Source: CAYMUL01 sp964393605
GTDB taxonomy: Bacteria; Bacteroidota; Ignavibacteria; Ignavibacteriales; Ignavibacteriaceae
Direction: 5' to 3'
DNA length: 64,000 bases
NCBI GenBank assembly: GCA_964393605.1
Contig: CAYMUL010000014.1
Coordinates: 26,191-90,190 of the forward strand
Below the pieces are notes generated by a model, which was not told the DNA's origin, did no database searches, and was given only the letters and a program-made list of their open reading frames with translations. This document shows, in pieces, positions 52,448 to 60,488 of this stretch. Made by a program: the position numbers and the translations under genes. Numbering within the stretch: the first letter of the stretch is position 1; every line of letters starts with the position of its first letter.

Positions 52448-54556
52448 TTAATCAGTTTTCTTTTTTAAAATCGCTCCGGCAGAGTGCGGAACTTTATACT
52501 CGCCTTTGACTTCGCGGAGAAGTTCTTGCCCTGCGGAATTTTCATCGGCTAATACTTGCCAGTTTCCTTCCGGTAAAGAAAATATTTCAGTCTTCTTTCT
52601 ATCTGCATTGAAAAGGAAAATAAATTCTTGAGATTCATGCATTATTTTTACTCCGAGCGCAAATTCATTTTTTGTCGGTTCATGAAAAATGAAATCATTT
52701 TCATTCGCTCTTCTGAAGACGGAAAATGAATTTCTTATTTTTATCAAACCCTTGTAATAATCAAGTAATTCGCGGTTAATCTCTGCATGTTTATAGTTGA
52801 TGTAATTAGTTTCATTATCTTTTTCGTAACTGTTGTGGTCAATCATTCCCTTGTGCTTATCTTTTTGATGTGTATTCTGATCGACGATTTTTGTGCGTGC
52901 AAATTCCTGTCCGGAATGAATCATCACAATTCCTTGCGAACAAAATAAAAACAAAGCGGCGAGCTTGTTTAGTTTCAATTGTTCATCGGTGAGTTTGACG
53001 AATGATTCTACATCTTTAATTACTTTATTTTCTTTTGCTTCGTGCAATCCAACACGAATGAAATCTCCGAGAGTATAACCATCATGGGCTTCAAGATAAT
53101 TTACGCTGTGTTCTTTCTTTTGAAACAAACCGTGTTCATCAGTAACAAGTGTTCCCTTGAGATAACTTTTAATTCTATTACGATTGTTATTGCCATACCA
53201 TTTTCCAAAAATCCAGCCATGTCCATTTTTCGGATTTTCACCTTTCACACCGTTACGAATTTGATCATTCCACGCGCCCCAGCCGCGCAATGAAAATCCT
53301 TTCGGATCATAACCGCCGCCCCAAGGTTCGCAAACAAAAATTACGTTTGGATTAATTTTTTGCGCCTCATAAATTATTTCTTCAATAGTTTGCCAATCAA
53401 TTAGTTTTCCCAAATCAAATCTAAAACCATCAATGTGATACTCCTTCATCCAATATAAAATCGATTCAACAATCATGCGGCGCACCATTGGTCGTTCTGT
53501 TTTAAGATCATTACCGCAATAGCTATGAGATATAAAATTTCCGTTTTCATCGAGCCGGAAATAATAATCCTTATCAATTTCTTTTAAGTTGCCGTATTCA
53601 TATTCGGAAAGATGATTGAAGACAACATCCATAATAACTGCGATTCCCTCATTATGAAAAGCTTTGACCATATCTTTAAACTTATGAATTTGTTTTCCAT
53701 CCTTTCCTTCCCAAACATCCCATTTAAATGATTTCCAATTCTCCGCATAGTATGCTTCGGGCGCAAAGAATGCGGCGGTCATATACCCCCAATGATTTCG
53801 TTCATACACGTTCCATGTATTCATTCTACCGAGCAAAGAATCCTCGTATGGAATTTCGATGTTGGCAAATTCTTGTGATGGTAAAAGTTCAACGGTATTA
53901 ATACCGAGTGAGTTGATGTAATCGATTCCGCCTTTAATTCCTTTTTCGGCGAGTGCAGAATATGTGCCGGGGAAATTCGCACCGGACGAAGAATGAGCAG
54001 TCATATCACGCACGTGCATTTCATAGATAATCAAATCACGCCAGTCTCGTTGAATCCATGTGTCACCTTCCCAATCGTAGTCATTTTCATTTACGACAAT
54101 AGCGCGTCGCGGATTTAAATATGTATTGAAAGTAGTTACTGCTTTCGCGTAGGGATCGAGGCAGATTAATTTTTTCTTTCGCTCGTCGTCTCCCGGATTG
54201 TGAACTTTAAATCCGTAATACAATCCATAATGTTCTCCCTTCAACGCAGTTCCCCAAACACCGGAAGAATCTTTAATCAATTCATACTCGTTTCCAATTT
54301 CATCTTCGGGCTGAAGAAATGTTGTAAGAATAACTTTTTCTGCGGAAGGAGCGAACAATCTGAAAAAAGTTTGACCGTTTTCTACAAATGAACCGAGCCG
54401 TTTTGTAGTAAAATATTTGTCAAGTTCTTTTAAGTGTTGAAGGTACTGAGATTTTTTTTCTTCAGCTTTCCTTTTTCTTTCGGTTAGAATCATTTCAACT
54501 CCGTACGATTGGTATGATATGCTGACAAGTGTCAGAAGTAAAAATATTTTTTTCAT
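52448..54556 (-). CDS. Exported GH13 alpha-glucan debranching enzyme (pullulanase-type)
   Basis: A 702-residue glycoside hydrolase family 13 protein. A Sec signal peptide (FLLLTLVSISYQSYG) is followed by a short coiled segment, an N-terminal beta domain of CBM48 type (about 60-160, FRLFAPSAEKVIL) and the catalytic barrel. Catalytic residues by motif: nucleophile D381 (DGFRFDLG), acid E410 (FVCEPWG), and D492 (EAHDGY); region I is VIMDVVFNH and the aromatic NHWGYMT precedes it. A C-terminal beta domain closes the protein. Likely cuts alpha-1,6 links in glycogen-like or pullulan-like substrates in the periplasm or outside. No T9SS domain is present. Single gene with about 220 bases upstream of the Nudix gene. 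Confidence 0.85.
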   Translation of the reverse strand: MKKIFLLLTLVSISYQSYGVEMILTERKRKAEEKKSQYLQHLKELDKYFTTKRLGSFVENGQTFFRLFAPSAEKVILTTFLQPEDEIGNEYELIKDSSGVWGTALKGEHYGLYYGFKVHNPGDDERKKKLICLDPYAKAVTTFNTYLNPRRAIVVNENDYDWEGDTWIQRDWRDLIIYEMHVRDMTAHSSSGANFPGTYSALAEKGIKGGIDYINSLGINTVELLPSQEFANIEIPYEDSLLGRMNTWNVYERNHWGYMTAAFFAPEAYYAENWKSFKWDVWEGKDGKQIHKFKDMVKAFHNEGIAVIMDVVFNHLSEYEYGNLKEIDKDYYFRLDENGNFISHSYCGNDLKTERPMVRRMIVESILYWMKEYHIDGFRFDLGKLIDWQTIEEIIYEAQKINPNVIFVCEPWGGGYDPKGFSLRGWGAWNDQIRNGVKGENPKNGHGWIFGKWYGNNNRNRIKSYLKGTLVTDEHGLFQKKEHSVNYLEAHDGYTLGDFIRVGLHEAKENKVIKDVESFVKLTDEQLKLNKLAALFLFCSQGIVMIHSGQEFARTKIVDQNTHQKDKHKGMIDHNSYEKDNETNYINYKHAEINRELLDYYKGLIKIRNSFSVFRRANENDFIFHEPTKNEFALGVKIMHESQEFIFLFNADRKKTEIFSLPEGNWQVLADENSAGQELLREVKGEYKVPHSAGAILKKKTD

Positions 54557-54582
54557 TAGATTTAATTATTTGATTTTGAGGC

Positions 54583-54753
54583 ATGAAATTAAGAAGTCGT
54601 CAATGGAAAATAAAACTATTAATCGTAATTTTTTTTAGTTTCATAATTGATGTTATAGCCTTTTTTAGCTTAATTTTTTTTTCTGTTATGAAGACGCTTA
54701 TCAACGATGACTCAAACACCAACAGTAAAAAGACAAATTTTGGAATTTCTTAG
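54583..54753 (+). CDS. Possible 56-residue membrane peptide
   Basis: A short frame starting at ATG after TTTTGAGGC, encoding a basic start (MKLRSRQWKIK), one strong membrane helix (LLIVIFFSFIIDVIAFFSLIFF) and a polar tail. The pattern also matches the first 50 residues of a sensor kinase, so it may be a leftover fragment. No homologue is recognised. Listed because it is the only coding-like signal in the 578-base gap between the GH13 and FG-GAP genes. Confidence 0.3.
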   Translation: MKLRSRQWKIKLLIVIFFSFIIDVIAFFSLIFFSVMKTLINDDSNTNSKKTNFGIS

Positions 54754-54884
54754 AGAACAAATAATTCGTCGCCGGGAAATTTAATCATTGTAGATTCTTT
54801 GCATCAGAGGTATCAGTGTACTATTCATACGTAACTGAAGTTACGCAGCCGTTCGTGTAATCATATTTTCGTTACTATCAATCT

Positions 54885-54965
54885 AAAATAGAAAACTGAT
54901 AACACTGATTTTCGCTGATAAAAATCTGTGAAGATCTGTTGTATCTGTGTCATCAGTGTGCTATT
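54885..54965. repeat. Degenerate ATCTGTG / CACTGAT type intergenic repeat
   Basis: The stretch contains ACTGATAACACTGATTTTCG, AAAATCTGTGAAGATCTGT and TATCTGTGTCATCAGTGTG, a mix of direct and inverted versions of the words ACTGAT and ATCTGTG. This resembles a dispersed intergenic repeat found in many Bacteroidota genomes. Nothing else was seen in 54754-55134 except the promoter and Shine-Dalgarno of the next gene. Confidence 0.45.
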
Positions 54966-55134
54966 GGTGGTATTGCATAACTTTAGATAGTTAATACAAA
55001 GGGAGAAGAAATTAATTTCTAAACCGAAATGTTTCTCCGAAACCACTTCAAATAATTTTTTCCCTTCCGCTTGCGACTCGAAAAATTTTCTTATTTTACT
55101 AAAAAATTTTTTTTCATTAAAAAAAGGAGACGCT

Positions 55135-56724
55135 ATGCTCAAAACAAAACTATTCATTTTAATAATTGTTGCAAGTTCATTATTTGCACAGGGAACTTTT
55201 ACTCGGGTTTCACAAGCCACACTTCCCGTTGAAGAAAACTGCGGTTTCGGGAATATGGTTTCAGGTTTAGATCTTGATGGCGACGGCAAAACTGAAATTT
55301 ACGCCGTCAATAATATGTGGGATCAGGGCGGTGCAGAACTTATTCCACGTCTTTATAAATTCGAATGGAATGGTGTTTCATGGGATTCCGTGTGGGCATC
55401 GGTGATGACTACTATTCCTCTTCAAAACACCTGGCCCGCTTTAACCGTAGGCGATCTTGATGGCGATGGAAAAAAAGAAATTATTTGGGGACCGCCAAAT
55501 TATCTTGATCCGACAAATGTTAACCCGGCGCGCATACTTGTATTTGAAGCCCCCGGCGATGGTAGCGATAACATGGGCATAAATAATTTCGGAAGTTTTG
55601 TTCCTAATACTTCATGGACAATTACAACGCTTGATAACTATGAAGTGCGTCCGTTCAGATGGGTTGCCGAAGATGTTGACGGCGACGGAAAGCAAGAAAT
55701 TATTTTTGCAGATCGCAGAGCAAACTATCGCTTCGGCGTTGTATCCGTTTCTGATGTGCCGGATGCGGGAAGCGGAACGGAAGTATGGACTCTTGAGGCA
55801 TCGGGTTTAAGCAATACAACAATCGACGGCGGAACGATTTACGATTTAGCTGTCATCGGTTCAAATATTTATTTGATACATGATACAGGCGTTGTTACTC
55901 CCGTTAAATATGCGGGCGGAGTATGGACAGTTGGCGCACCAATTGCAAATATGGTTCCGGGCGGTTCATGGAAATCGGCATGTGTAAAAGATATTGACGG
56001 TAACGGAACAAAAGAGATTGTTGTTGCAGGTTGGTCTGCTTCGAACAATAAAATAATTTTATTGCAGGAAGATAATTTTGCAGGATTAACATCAACCGTA
56101 ATTGCAGATGCGGCACCGTTGATTGGTGCGGCAGGTAGAATGAACGGCGGTGCTGTTGGTGATCTTGATAATGACGGTAAAGCAGATTTCGTTTTCGGCG
56201 GACGTGCAACTACTCCCGAAAATTGTATCGTGCGTCTTGAATATAACGGCGGCGATATTACACAAACTTCAAACTATACTCTTTCCGTAATTGATTCTTT
56301 ATATCCTCTTGCTTCTGCAAGACTTGATATAATAAATATTTCAAATGTTGATGCTGATGCAGATATGGAAGTATTATACACTAACGGTATTACCGGTTTA
56401 ATGCCGATTGTTGTACTTGATCGTCAATCGGGTACGGATGTTGATGATGCACTTTTGTTAAACGGATTTTCACTTCAACAAAATTATCCGAATCCCTTTA
56501 ATCCAACAACAACCATCACTTTTACATTAGCGTATGAAATGGAAATTAAACTTACCGTGTTCAACTCGCTCGGAGAAGAAGTTGCAGTACCGTTCAGCGG
56601 TAGTTTGAGTGAAGGAAATCATTCATTCAATTTTAACGCAAATAATTTGAACAGCGGAATTTATTTCTACCAACTTTCTGCGGGAGAATTTTCGCAGGTT
56701 AAGAAAATGATTTTGATGCGATAA
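55135..56724 (+). CDS. T9SS-exported FG-GAP/VCBS repeat protein
   Basis: A 529-residue secreted protein. Signal peptide (LFILIIVASSLFAQ) and five or six FG-GAP-type repeats, each with a calcium-binding Asp loop: DLDGDGKTE (about 46), DLDGDGKKE (about 104), DVDGDGKQE (about 181), DIDGNGTKE, DLDNDGKAD. These should form a beta-propeller. The last 85 residues are a type A T9SS sorting domain: QNYPNPFNPTTTI, the strand LTVFNSLGEEV and the end SGIYFYQLSAG...KKMILMR. It should be exported across the outer membrane and attached or released. Ligand unknown. Start chosen after AAAAGGAGACGCT; followed by a strong terminator. Confidence 0.92.
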   Translation: MLKTKLFILIIVASSLFAQGTFTRVSQATLPVEENCGFGNMVSGLDLDGDGKTEIYAVNNMWDQGGAELIPRLYKFEWNGVSWDSVWASVMTTIPLQNTWPALTVGDLDGDGKKEIIWGPPNYLDPTNVNPARILVFEAPGDGSDNMGINNFGSFVPNTSWTITTLDNYEVRPFRWVAEDVDGDGKQEIIFADRRANYRFGVVSVSDVPDAGSGTEVWTLEASGLSNTTIDGGTIYDLAVIGSNIYLIHDTGVVTPVKYAGGVWTVGAPIANMVPGGSWKSACVKDIDGNGTKEIVVAGWSASNNKIILLQEDNFAGLTSTVIADAAPLIGAAGRMNGGAVGDLDNDGKADFVFGGRATTPENCIVRLEYNGGDITQTSNYTLSVIDSLYPLASARLDIINISNVDADADMEVLYTNGITGLMPIVVLDRQSGTDVDDALLLNGFSLQQNYPNPFNPTTTITFTLAYEMEIKLTVFNSLGEEVAVPFSGSLSEGNHSFNFNANNLNSGIYFYQLSAGEFSQVKKMILMR

Positions 56725-56747
56725 TTTTTTCTTTAATTTTTTTTTGT

Positions 56748-56781
56748 AAGGATTGAACGAAAAAAGTTCAATCCTTTTTTT
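56748..56781 (+). terminator. Terminator after the FG-GAP protein gene
   Basis: A perfect 11-bp stem, AAGGATTGAAC (56748-56758) and GTTCAATCCTT (56766-56776), with an A-rich 7-base loop and then a T run. A strong intrinsic terminator. Confidence 0.92.
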
Positions 56782-56930
56782 ATTTTAAACACAGCCAAAA
56801 TGTATTGCTTAAATATGTACTGCATCGATTAACTATTTAGTATGAGTCAAATATGCAAATAAATTTCTTTTTTTATCCAACATGTTTAATCCAACGACGA
56901 AGATAAGGTTTTCAATTCCCGTAGGCGCAG

Positions 56931-56950
56931 AGACACGCCGCGGCGTGTCT
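56931..56950. repeat. Perfect 20-base palindrome inside relic 1
   Basis: AGACACGCCG followed directly by its reverse complement CGGCGTGTCT. It is GC-rich in AT-rich surroundings. In the sorting-domain frame it adds codons for Glu-Thr-Arg-Arg-Gly between GA and VSLRVF, where other sorting domains have no such insert. It resembles short GTAGAGAC-type mobile palindromes of Bacteroidota and related genomes. Confidence 0.75.
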
Positions 56951-57042
56951 TTACGGGTGTTTGACATTCTCGGCAGAGAAGTTGCTACTCTTGTGAATGA
57001 AGGAAAAGAACCGGGCGTTTATGAAGTCGTGTTTCCAAACGA

Positions 57043-57066
57043 AGAGACGTTGCGCGAAACGTCTCT
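57043..57066. repeat. Second GAGAC-type palindrome inside relic 1
   Basis: AGAGACGTT (57043-57051) and AACGTCTCT (57058-57066) around a GCGCGA loop. It inserts residues EETLRETS in the strand just before LPSGIYFYKL without shifting the frame. It shares the outer AGAGAC word with the palindrome at 56931-56950, so both probably belong to one element family. Confidence 0.7.
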
Positions 57067-57188
57067 GCCGAGCGGAATATATTTTTACAAATTGCAAACC
57101 GGTGCTTTTGCTCAAACGAAGAAGATGATTTTGCTGCGATAATGGAAGAACAAATAAAATTTGGTTTATATAAATACTCACTGTCACT

Positions 57189-57251
57189 CTGAGCCTGTCG
57201 AAGAGTGAGTGCTCCATGCCAGCTCGACATGATACGCTTCGACAATCTCAG
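57189..57251. repeat. REP-like inverted repeat of the CTGAGCCTGTCGAAG type
   Basis: CTGAGCCTGTCGAAG (57189-57203) and CTTCGACAATCTCAG (57237-57251) are inverted copies with two mismatches. This word pair, GAGCCTGTCGAAG / CTTCGACAAGCTCAG, is a familiar dispersed palindromic repeat of Bacteroidota and Chlorobi-group genomes. It separates the two sorting-domain relics. Confidence 0.75.
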
Positions 57252-57254
57252 CAT

Positions 57255-57496
57255 ACATGTATATTTCCTTAAAAGTATTTGACCTCCTTGGCAAAGTTGT
57301 TGCAACATTAATTGATAACGATTGGCAAGATTCATGAACGCAAAATCTTAAATTCACTTTCGATCAATCGGAAGTCAATTCTCCATTCTCTCCCAATCTA
57401 TCGGCATTCCATTCTCCATTAACTTCGGCAGTTTATTTTTGCACTCTTTCTTTTATTAATAAAACCCAAACTATAAAACTTTTATATTTGAAGTAA
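57255..57496 (+). pseudogene. Decayed T9SS C-terminal sorting domain with in-frame stop (relic 2)
   Basis: The frame reads MYISLKVFDLLGKVVATLID, then a TGA stop at 57335-57337, and continues in the same frame with TQNLKFTFDQSE and, after a Ser/Pro-rich stretch, LTSAVYFCTLSFINKTQTIK to TAA at 57494-57496. These pieces line up with the central and final strands of T9SS type A domains; the TGA stands where a Gly (GGA) is expected. There is no passenger domain upstream. It ends four bases before the tnaA start, so the tnaA promoter must lie within it or further upstream. Confidence 0.65.
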
Positions 57497-57499
57497 AAA

Positions 57500-58873
57500 A
57501 TGAAAACAATAATTGAACCATTCAGAATAAAATCAGTTGAACCGATTCGCTTTACAACTTCGGAGGAGCGAAAAAATATTTTAAAGCAAGCGGGATACAA
57601 TCCGTTCTTAATTCATGCGGATGATGTGTTGATTGATCTGCTGACCGACTCCGGTACTTCGGCGATGAGCGCGCAACAGTGGGCGGGAATTATGCAAGGG
57701 GATGAATCTTACGCCGGCTCCAAAAGTTTTTATCGCTTCGAAGAATCAGTCCAAAAAATATTCGGTAAAAAATTTGTGATTCCGACTCATCAGGGAAGAG
57801 CCGCAGAAAAAATTCTTTTCACAATTCTCGGCGGCAATGGAAAATATTTTCCTAACAATACGCACTTTGATACAACACGCGCTAATATTGAATTTAGCGG
57901 CGCCGAAGCACATGACTTCCTGAACGAGGTCGGCAAGCATCCAGAAATTCGTGCAGACTTTAAAGGAAACATGGACGTTGTCGCACTTGAAAAATTTATT
58001 AATGAAAAAGGGAAAGAAAATATTCCTCTCTGCATGATCACAATTACAAATAATTCCGGCGGAGGGCAGCCTGTTTCTTTACAAAATATAAGAGAGACGA
58101 AAAGCGTCTGTTCGAAATATGGAATTCCTCTCTTCATTGATGCATGCAGATTTGCGGAGAATGCCTACTTCATTAAAAAAAGAGAAAAAGGTTACGGCAA
58201 TAAATCATACTTAGAAATTGCGCAGGAAATTTTTTCTTATGCTGATGGTGTTACGATGAGCGCGAAGAAAGATGCGCTTGTGAACATCGGCGGGTTTCTT
58301 GCGGTTGATGATGAACAACTTGCAATGCTTTGTAGAAATTTGTTGATCGTTACGGAGGGTTTTCCAACTTACGGCGGTTTGGCGGGAAGAGACCTTGAAG
58401 CAATTGCGCAAGGGCTCGATGAAGTTCTCGACGAACATTATTTAGAGTATCGAATTCGTAGCGTTGAATATCTCGGTGAAAAACTTGTAGCCGCGGGAGT
58501 GCCGATAATTGAGCCTCCGGGGGGACATGCAATTTATATCGATGCAAAAAGATTTGTTCCGCACATTCCGCCGAATGAATATCCCGGGCAGGCAATTGTT
58601 TGCGAACTTTACATCGAAGGTGGAATCCGAAGCGTAGAAATCGGAAGCGTGATGTTTGGTAAGTATGACGAAAACAAAAAACTAATTTCACCGCCGATGG
58701 AATTGGTTCGACTTGCCATTCCCCGCAGAGTTTATACACAAAGCCATATCGATTATGTAACAGAAGTAATATTGCAAATGTTCTCACGAAGAGAATCGAT
58801 GAAGGGCTACAAAATAATTTATGAAGCACCGTTGCTTCGTCATTTCACCGCCAAGTTTGAACGATTAGATTAA
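57500..58873 (+). CDS. tnaA: Tryptophanase (tryptophan indole-lyase)
   Basis: A 457-residue PLP-dependent beta-eliminating lyase, full length, splitting tryptophan to indole, pyruvate and ammonia. The PLP lysine is K257 (MSAKKDALVNIGGF), with THQGRAAE binding the cofactor phosphate. Tryptophanase and tyrosine phenol-lyase are close relatives. Here the residue before the TT pair is Asp (D124, HFDTTR), as in TnaA rather than the Thr of tyrosine phenol-lyase, and the late motif is VEIGS, as in TnaA, rather than the Arg-containing version. It ends overlapping the convergent AraC gene by four bases. No tnaC leader or tnaB permease is visible. Confidence 0.9.
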   Translation: MKTIIEPFRIKSVEPIRFTTSEERKNILKQAGYNPFLIHADDVLIDLLTDSGTSAMSAQQWAGIMQGDESYAGSKSFYRFEESVQKIFGKKFVIPTHQGRAAEKILFTILGGNGKYFPNNTHFDTTRANIEFSGAEAHDFLNEVGKHPEIRADFKGNMDVVALEKFINEKGKENIPLCMITITNNSGGGQPVSLQNIRETKSVCSKYGIPLFIDACRFAENAYFIKKREKGYGNKSYLEIAQEIFSYADGVTMSAKKDALVNIGGFLAVDDEQLAMLCRNLLIVTEGFPTYGGLAGRDLEAIAQGLDEVLDEHYLEYRIRSVEYLGEKLVAAGVPIIEPPGGHAIYIDAKRFVPHIPPNEYPGQAIVCELYIEGGIRSVEIGSVMFGKYDENKKLISPPMELVRLAIPRRVYTQSHIDYVTEVILQMFSRRESMKGYKIIYEAPLLRHFTAKFERLD

Positions 58874-60111
58874 GAAATAATCTGATTTCGAAATTGTGTC
58901 GGCGTTAGCCCGGTAATTTTTTTGAAGACAGAGTTAAAAGATGATTTCGAATTGAAGCCGGAATCGTATGCGATTGCAAGTATCGTATAATTTTTGTTTT
59001 CGGGATTTTTTATTCGCTCCTTCACTTCTTTCACACGATACGAATTTATCAAATCAAAAAAGTTTTGATTCAACATTGTGTTTATTACTTCGGAAAGATT
59101 ATGTTCGGAAACGGAAATTGCATCTGCCAATTCTTTTAAAGTCAGCGAGCTTTGCAAATATGGTTTTTCTTCATCCAAATATTTTATCAACTCTTCTTTA
59201 ATTCCAATTCTTCTTTCATCAGTCAACCCGGATTTTTTATAAGCCGGCTCACCCGCATCATTATTGGTTAAACTTGAAGTCTCAATTTTAACTTCAGAAG
59301 CGACCGACACAAATTCGCGATTGAATATCTCTTCCTGTTTAAGTCCAAAATAACCGGTAGCGAAAATAAAAATTGAAACTCCGACCGCTACAACCGGCTC
59401 GAGTGTTTGGAATGGATTTAAGTCAAACAATTTTAAGAGATGCACACCCGCAACCGCAAACCATATTGCCGCCATTATCATCGAAATATTTCTGAGCCAG
59501 CGCAGACTAACATTTTCAATTTCAGAAAAGAAATTTTTTAGGATGAGAAGATGTTTTTTCAAAATTAAAATTGAAAGAATCAAATAAATAAATCCGTGAA
59601 TCACCATCAACAAATTTCCGGCGGCTAAAATGCGAGGCAATTTTTCGGAAAGATTTTCGACCAGTTCAATTTTCCAATCGCTGCCATAAAAAAAATATGG
59701 AAGTAAAATTACAACGCCGAAAAGAAAAGGAATTAAATGTAAGGAATCAGAAATTTTAATTCTTCGTTTCGGTGTAGTTAAAGTTTTTGTGTAAAAATAC
59801 CAGAGGGGTCCGTACAGAAACGGCATCGGATAAGTTACGCCGATTATGTGCGGCAAATCTTTATACAACCCGCTTAAAATATAGGCGGAATAGAGTATCG
59901 CCACAGAAAAAATAAATATCAACGCGGCAAGAATTCTATTCGGGTGAACATTCTTTCGCTTGTTCAACAACAAAAGGGAAAGGAGAAATCCCTGTCCTCC
60001 CGCCAATAAAGTTATGATAGATAGTGTTAAAATATTTTTTCCGAATCTTAAATTTGAATCGCCGAAAAAATAATAAAAGAATATGAAAGAGTTAAACCGA
60101 ACCGAATCCAT
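58870..60111 (-). CDS. Membrane-anchored AraC-family transcriptional regulator
   Basis: A 413-residue protein. Seven hydrophobic segments fill residues about 25-245 (ILTLSIITLLAGGQGFLLSLLLL first), followed by a linker and an AraC-type double helix-turn-helix domain at the C-terminus (about 310-413: SLTLKELADAISVSEHNLSEVI, then ILAIAYDSGFNSKSSFNSVFKKI and TPTQFR). It would bind DNA from the membrane in response to an unknown signal. It converges on tnaA, whose regulation by it is a guess. A truncated relative of its membrane half is at 21693-22028. Confidence 0.88.
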   Translation of the reverse strand: MDSVRFNSFIFFYYFFGDSNLRFGKNILTLSIITLLAGGQGFLLSLLLLNKRKNVHPNRILAALIFIFSVAILYSAYILSGLYKDLPHIIGVTYPMPFLYGPLWYFYTKTLTTPKRRIKISDSLHLIPFLFGVVILLPYFFYGSDWKIELVENLSEKLPRILAAGNLLMVIHGFIYLILSILILKKHLLILKNFFSEIENVSLRWLRNISMIMAAIWFAVAGVHLLKLFDLNPFQTLEPVVAVGVSIFIFATGYFGLKQEEIFNREFVSVASEVKIETSSLTNNDAGEPAYKKSGLTDERRIGIKEELIKYLDEEKPYLQSSLTLKELADAISVSEHNLSEVINTMLNQNFFDLINSYRVKEVKERIKNPENKNYTILAIAYDSGFNSKSSFNSVFKKITGLTPTQFRNQIIS

Positions 60112-60223
60112 TCAAAAAATATCTTCACGATAAATTGCAAAAGCGACATCGAAACATTTTCACTTCGTTCCTTTTATCTTAAATCATCGCTTCGTAATTT
60201 GACTCAAAAGATTTTGAGTTAAA

Positions 60224-60472
60224 ATGAAAACAGAAAAAGAATACAAACCGATAAGTTGCACACTGCACGACCATTTTGAATCCGCCGCAGTTAAAGGAGA
60301 ACTCGTGAATTTCGAAATTCTTCTGTACGACGGGATGATTAAAATATTTTCAGGAATCATCGTCGATATTTTCATCCCCGACAAAGCGGAGTTTCTTAAA
60401 CTGAAATCCGGCGATGAAATTCGTCTCGATAAAATTATTTCGATGAACGGAATTACAAATACAATCTGTTAA
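60224..60472 (+). CDS. Rof-like (Rho-binding antiterminator family) protein
   Basis: An 82-residue protein. YKPISCTLHDHFESAAVKG at the start and DEIRLDKIISMNG near the end match the conserved ends of Rof/YaeO, a small Sm-like protein that binds Rho and inhibits termination, and of its wider family. The DG turn in the middle (LLYDGMIKIFSG) fits too. It lies 16 bases upstream of the amidohydrolase gene on the same strand. Whether it really binds Rho here is untested; many family members in Bacteroidota are uncharacterised. Confidence 0.72.
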   Translation: MKTEKEYKPISCTLHDHFESAAVKGELVNFEILLYDGMIKIFSGIIVDIFIPDKAEFLKLKSGDEIRLDKIISMNGITNTIC

Positions 60473-60488
60473 TAAGGAAAATTATTTT

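Larger units (their letters stand above)
56865..57142 (+). pseudogene. Decayed T9SS C-terminal sorting domain (relic 1)
   Basis: The frame from ATG 56882 gives 86 residues that are simply a T9SS type A sorting domain (MFNPTTKIRF, LRVFDILGREVATLVNEGK, LPSGIYFYKLQTG, KKMILLR), with no passenger protein. The bases just before the ATG (TTTTATCCAACATG) look like the usual Tyr-Pro-Asn-Pro codons with one base lost, so the original frame was broken there. No signal peptide or promoter is seen. Two palindromic inserts sit inside it in frame. It is a remnant of a secreted-protein gene, possibly once like the intact one just upstream. Confidence 0.7.

Noticed and set aside
54861..55289. A 142-residue leftward frame covering the start of the FG-GAP gene
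   Set aside because: It runs antisense through a clear signal peptide and the intergenic repeat and shows no domain; it is a shadow.
58350..58829. A 159-residue leftward frame inside tnaA
   Set aside because: Antisense to conserved tryptophanase sequence, with Arg/His/Leu-rich composition and no ribosome site.
57500..58873. Tyrosine phenol-lyase as an alternative call for the tryptophanase gene
   Set aside because: D124 before the TT pair and the VEIGS motif agree with tryptophanase, whereas tyrosine phenol-lyase has Thr and an Arg-containing motif at those places.
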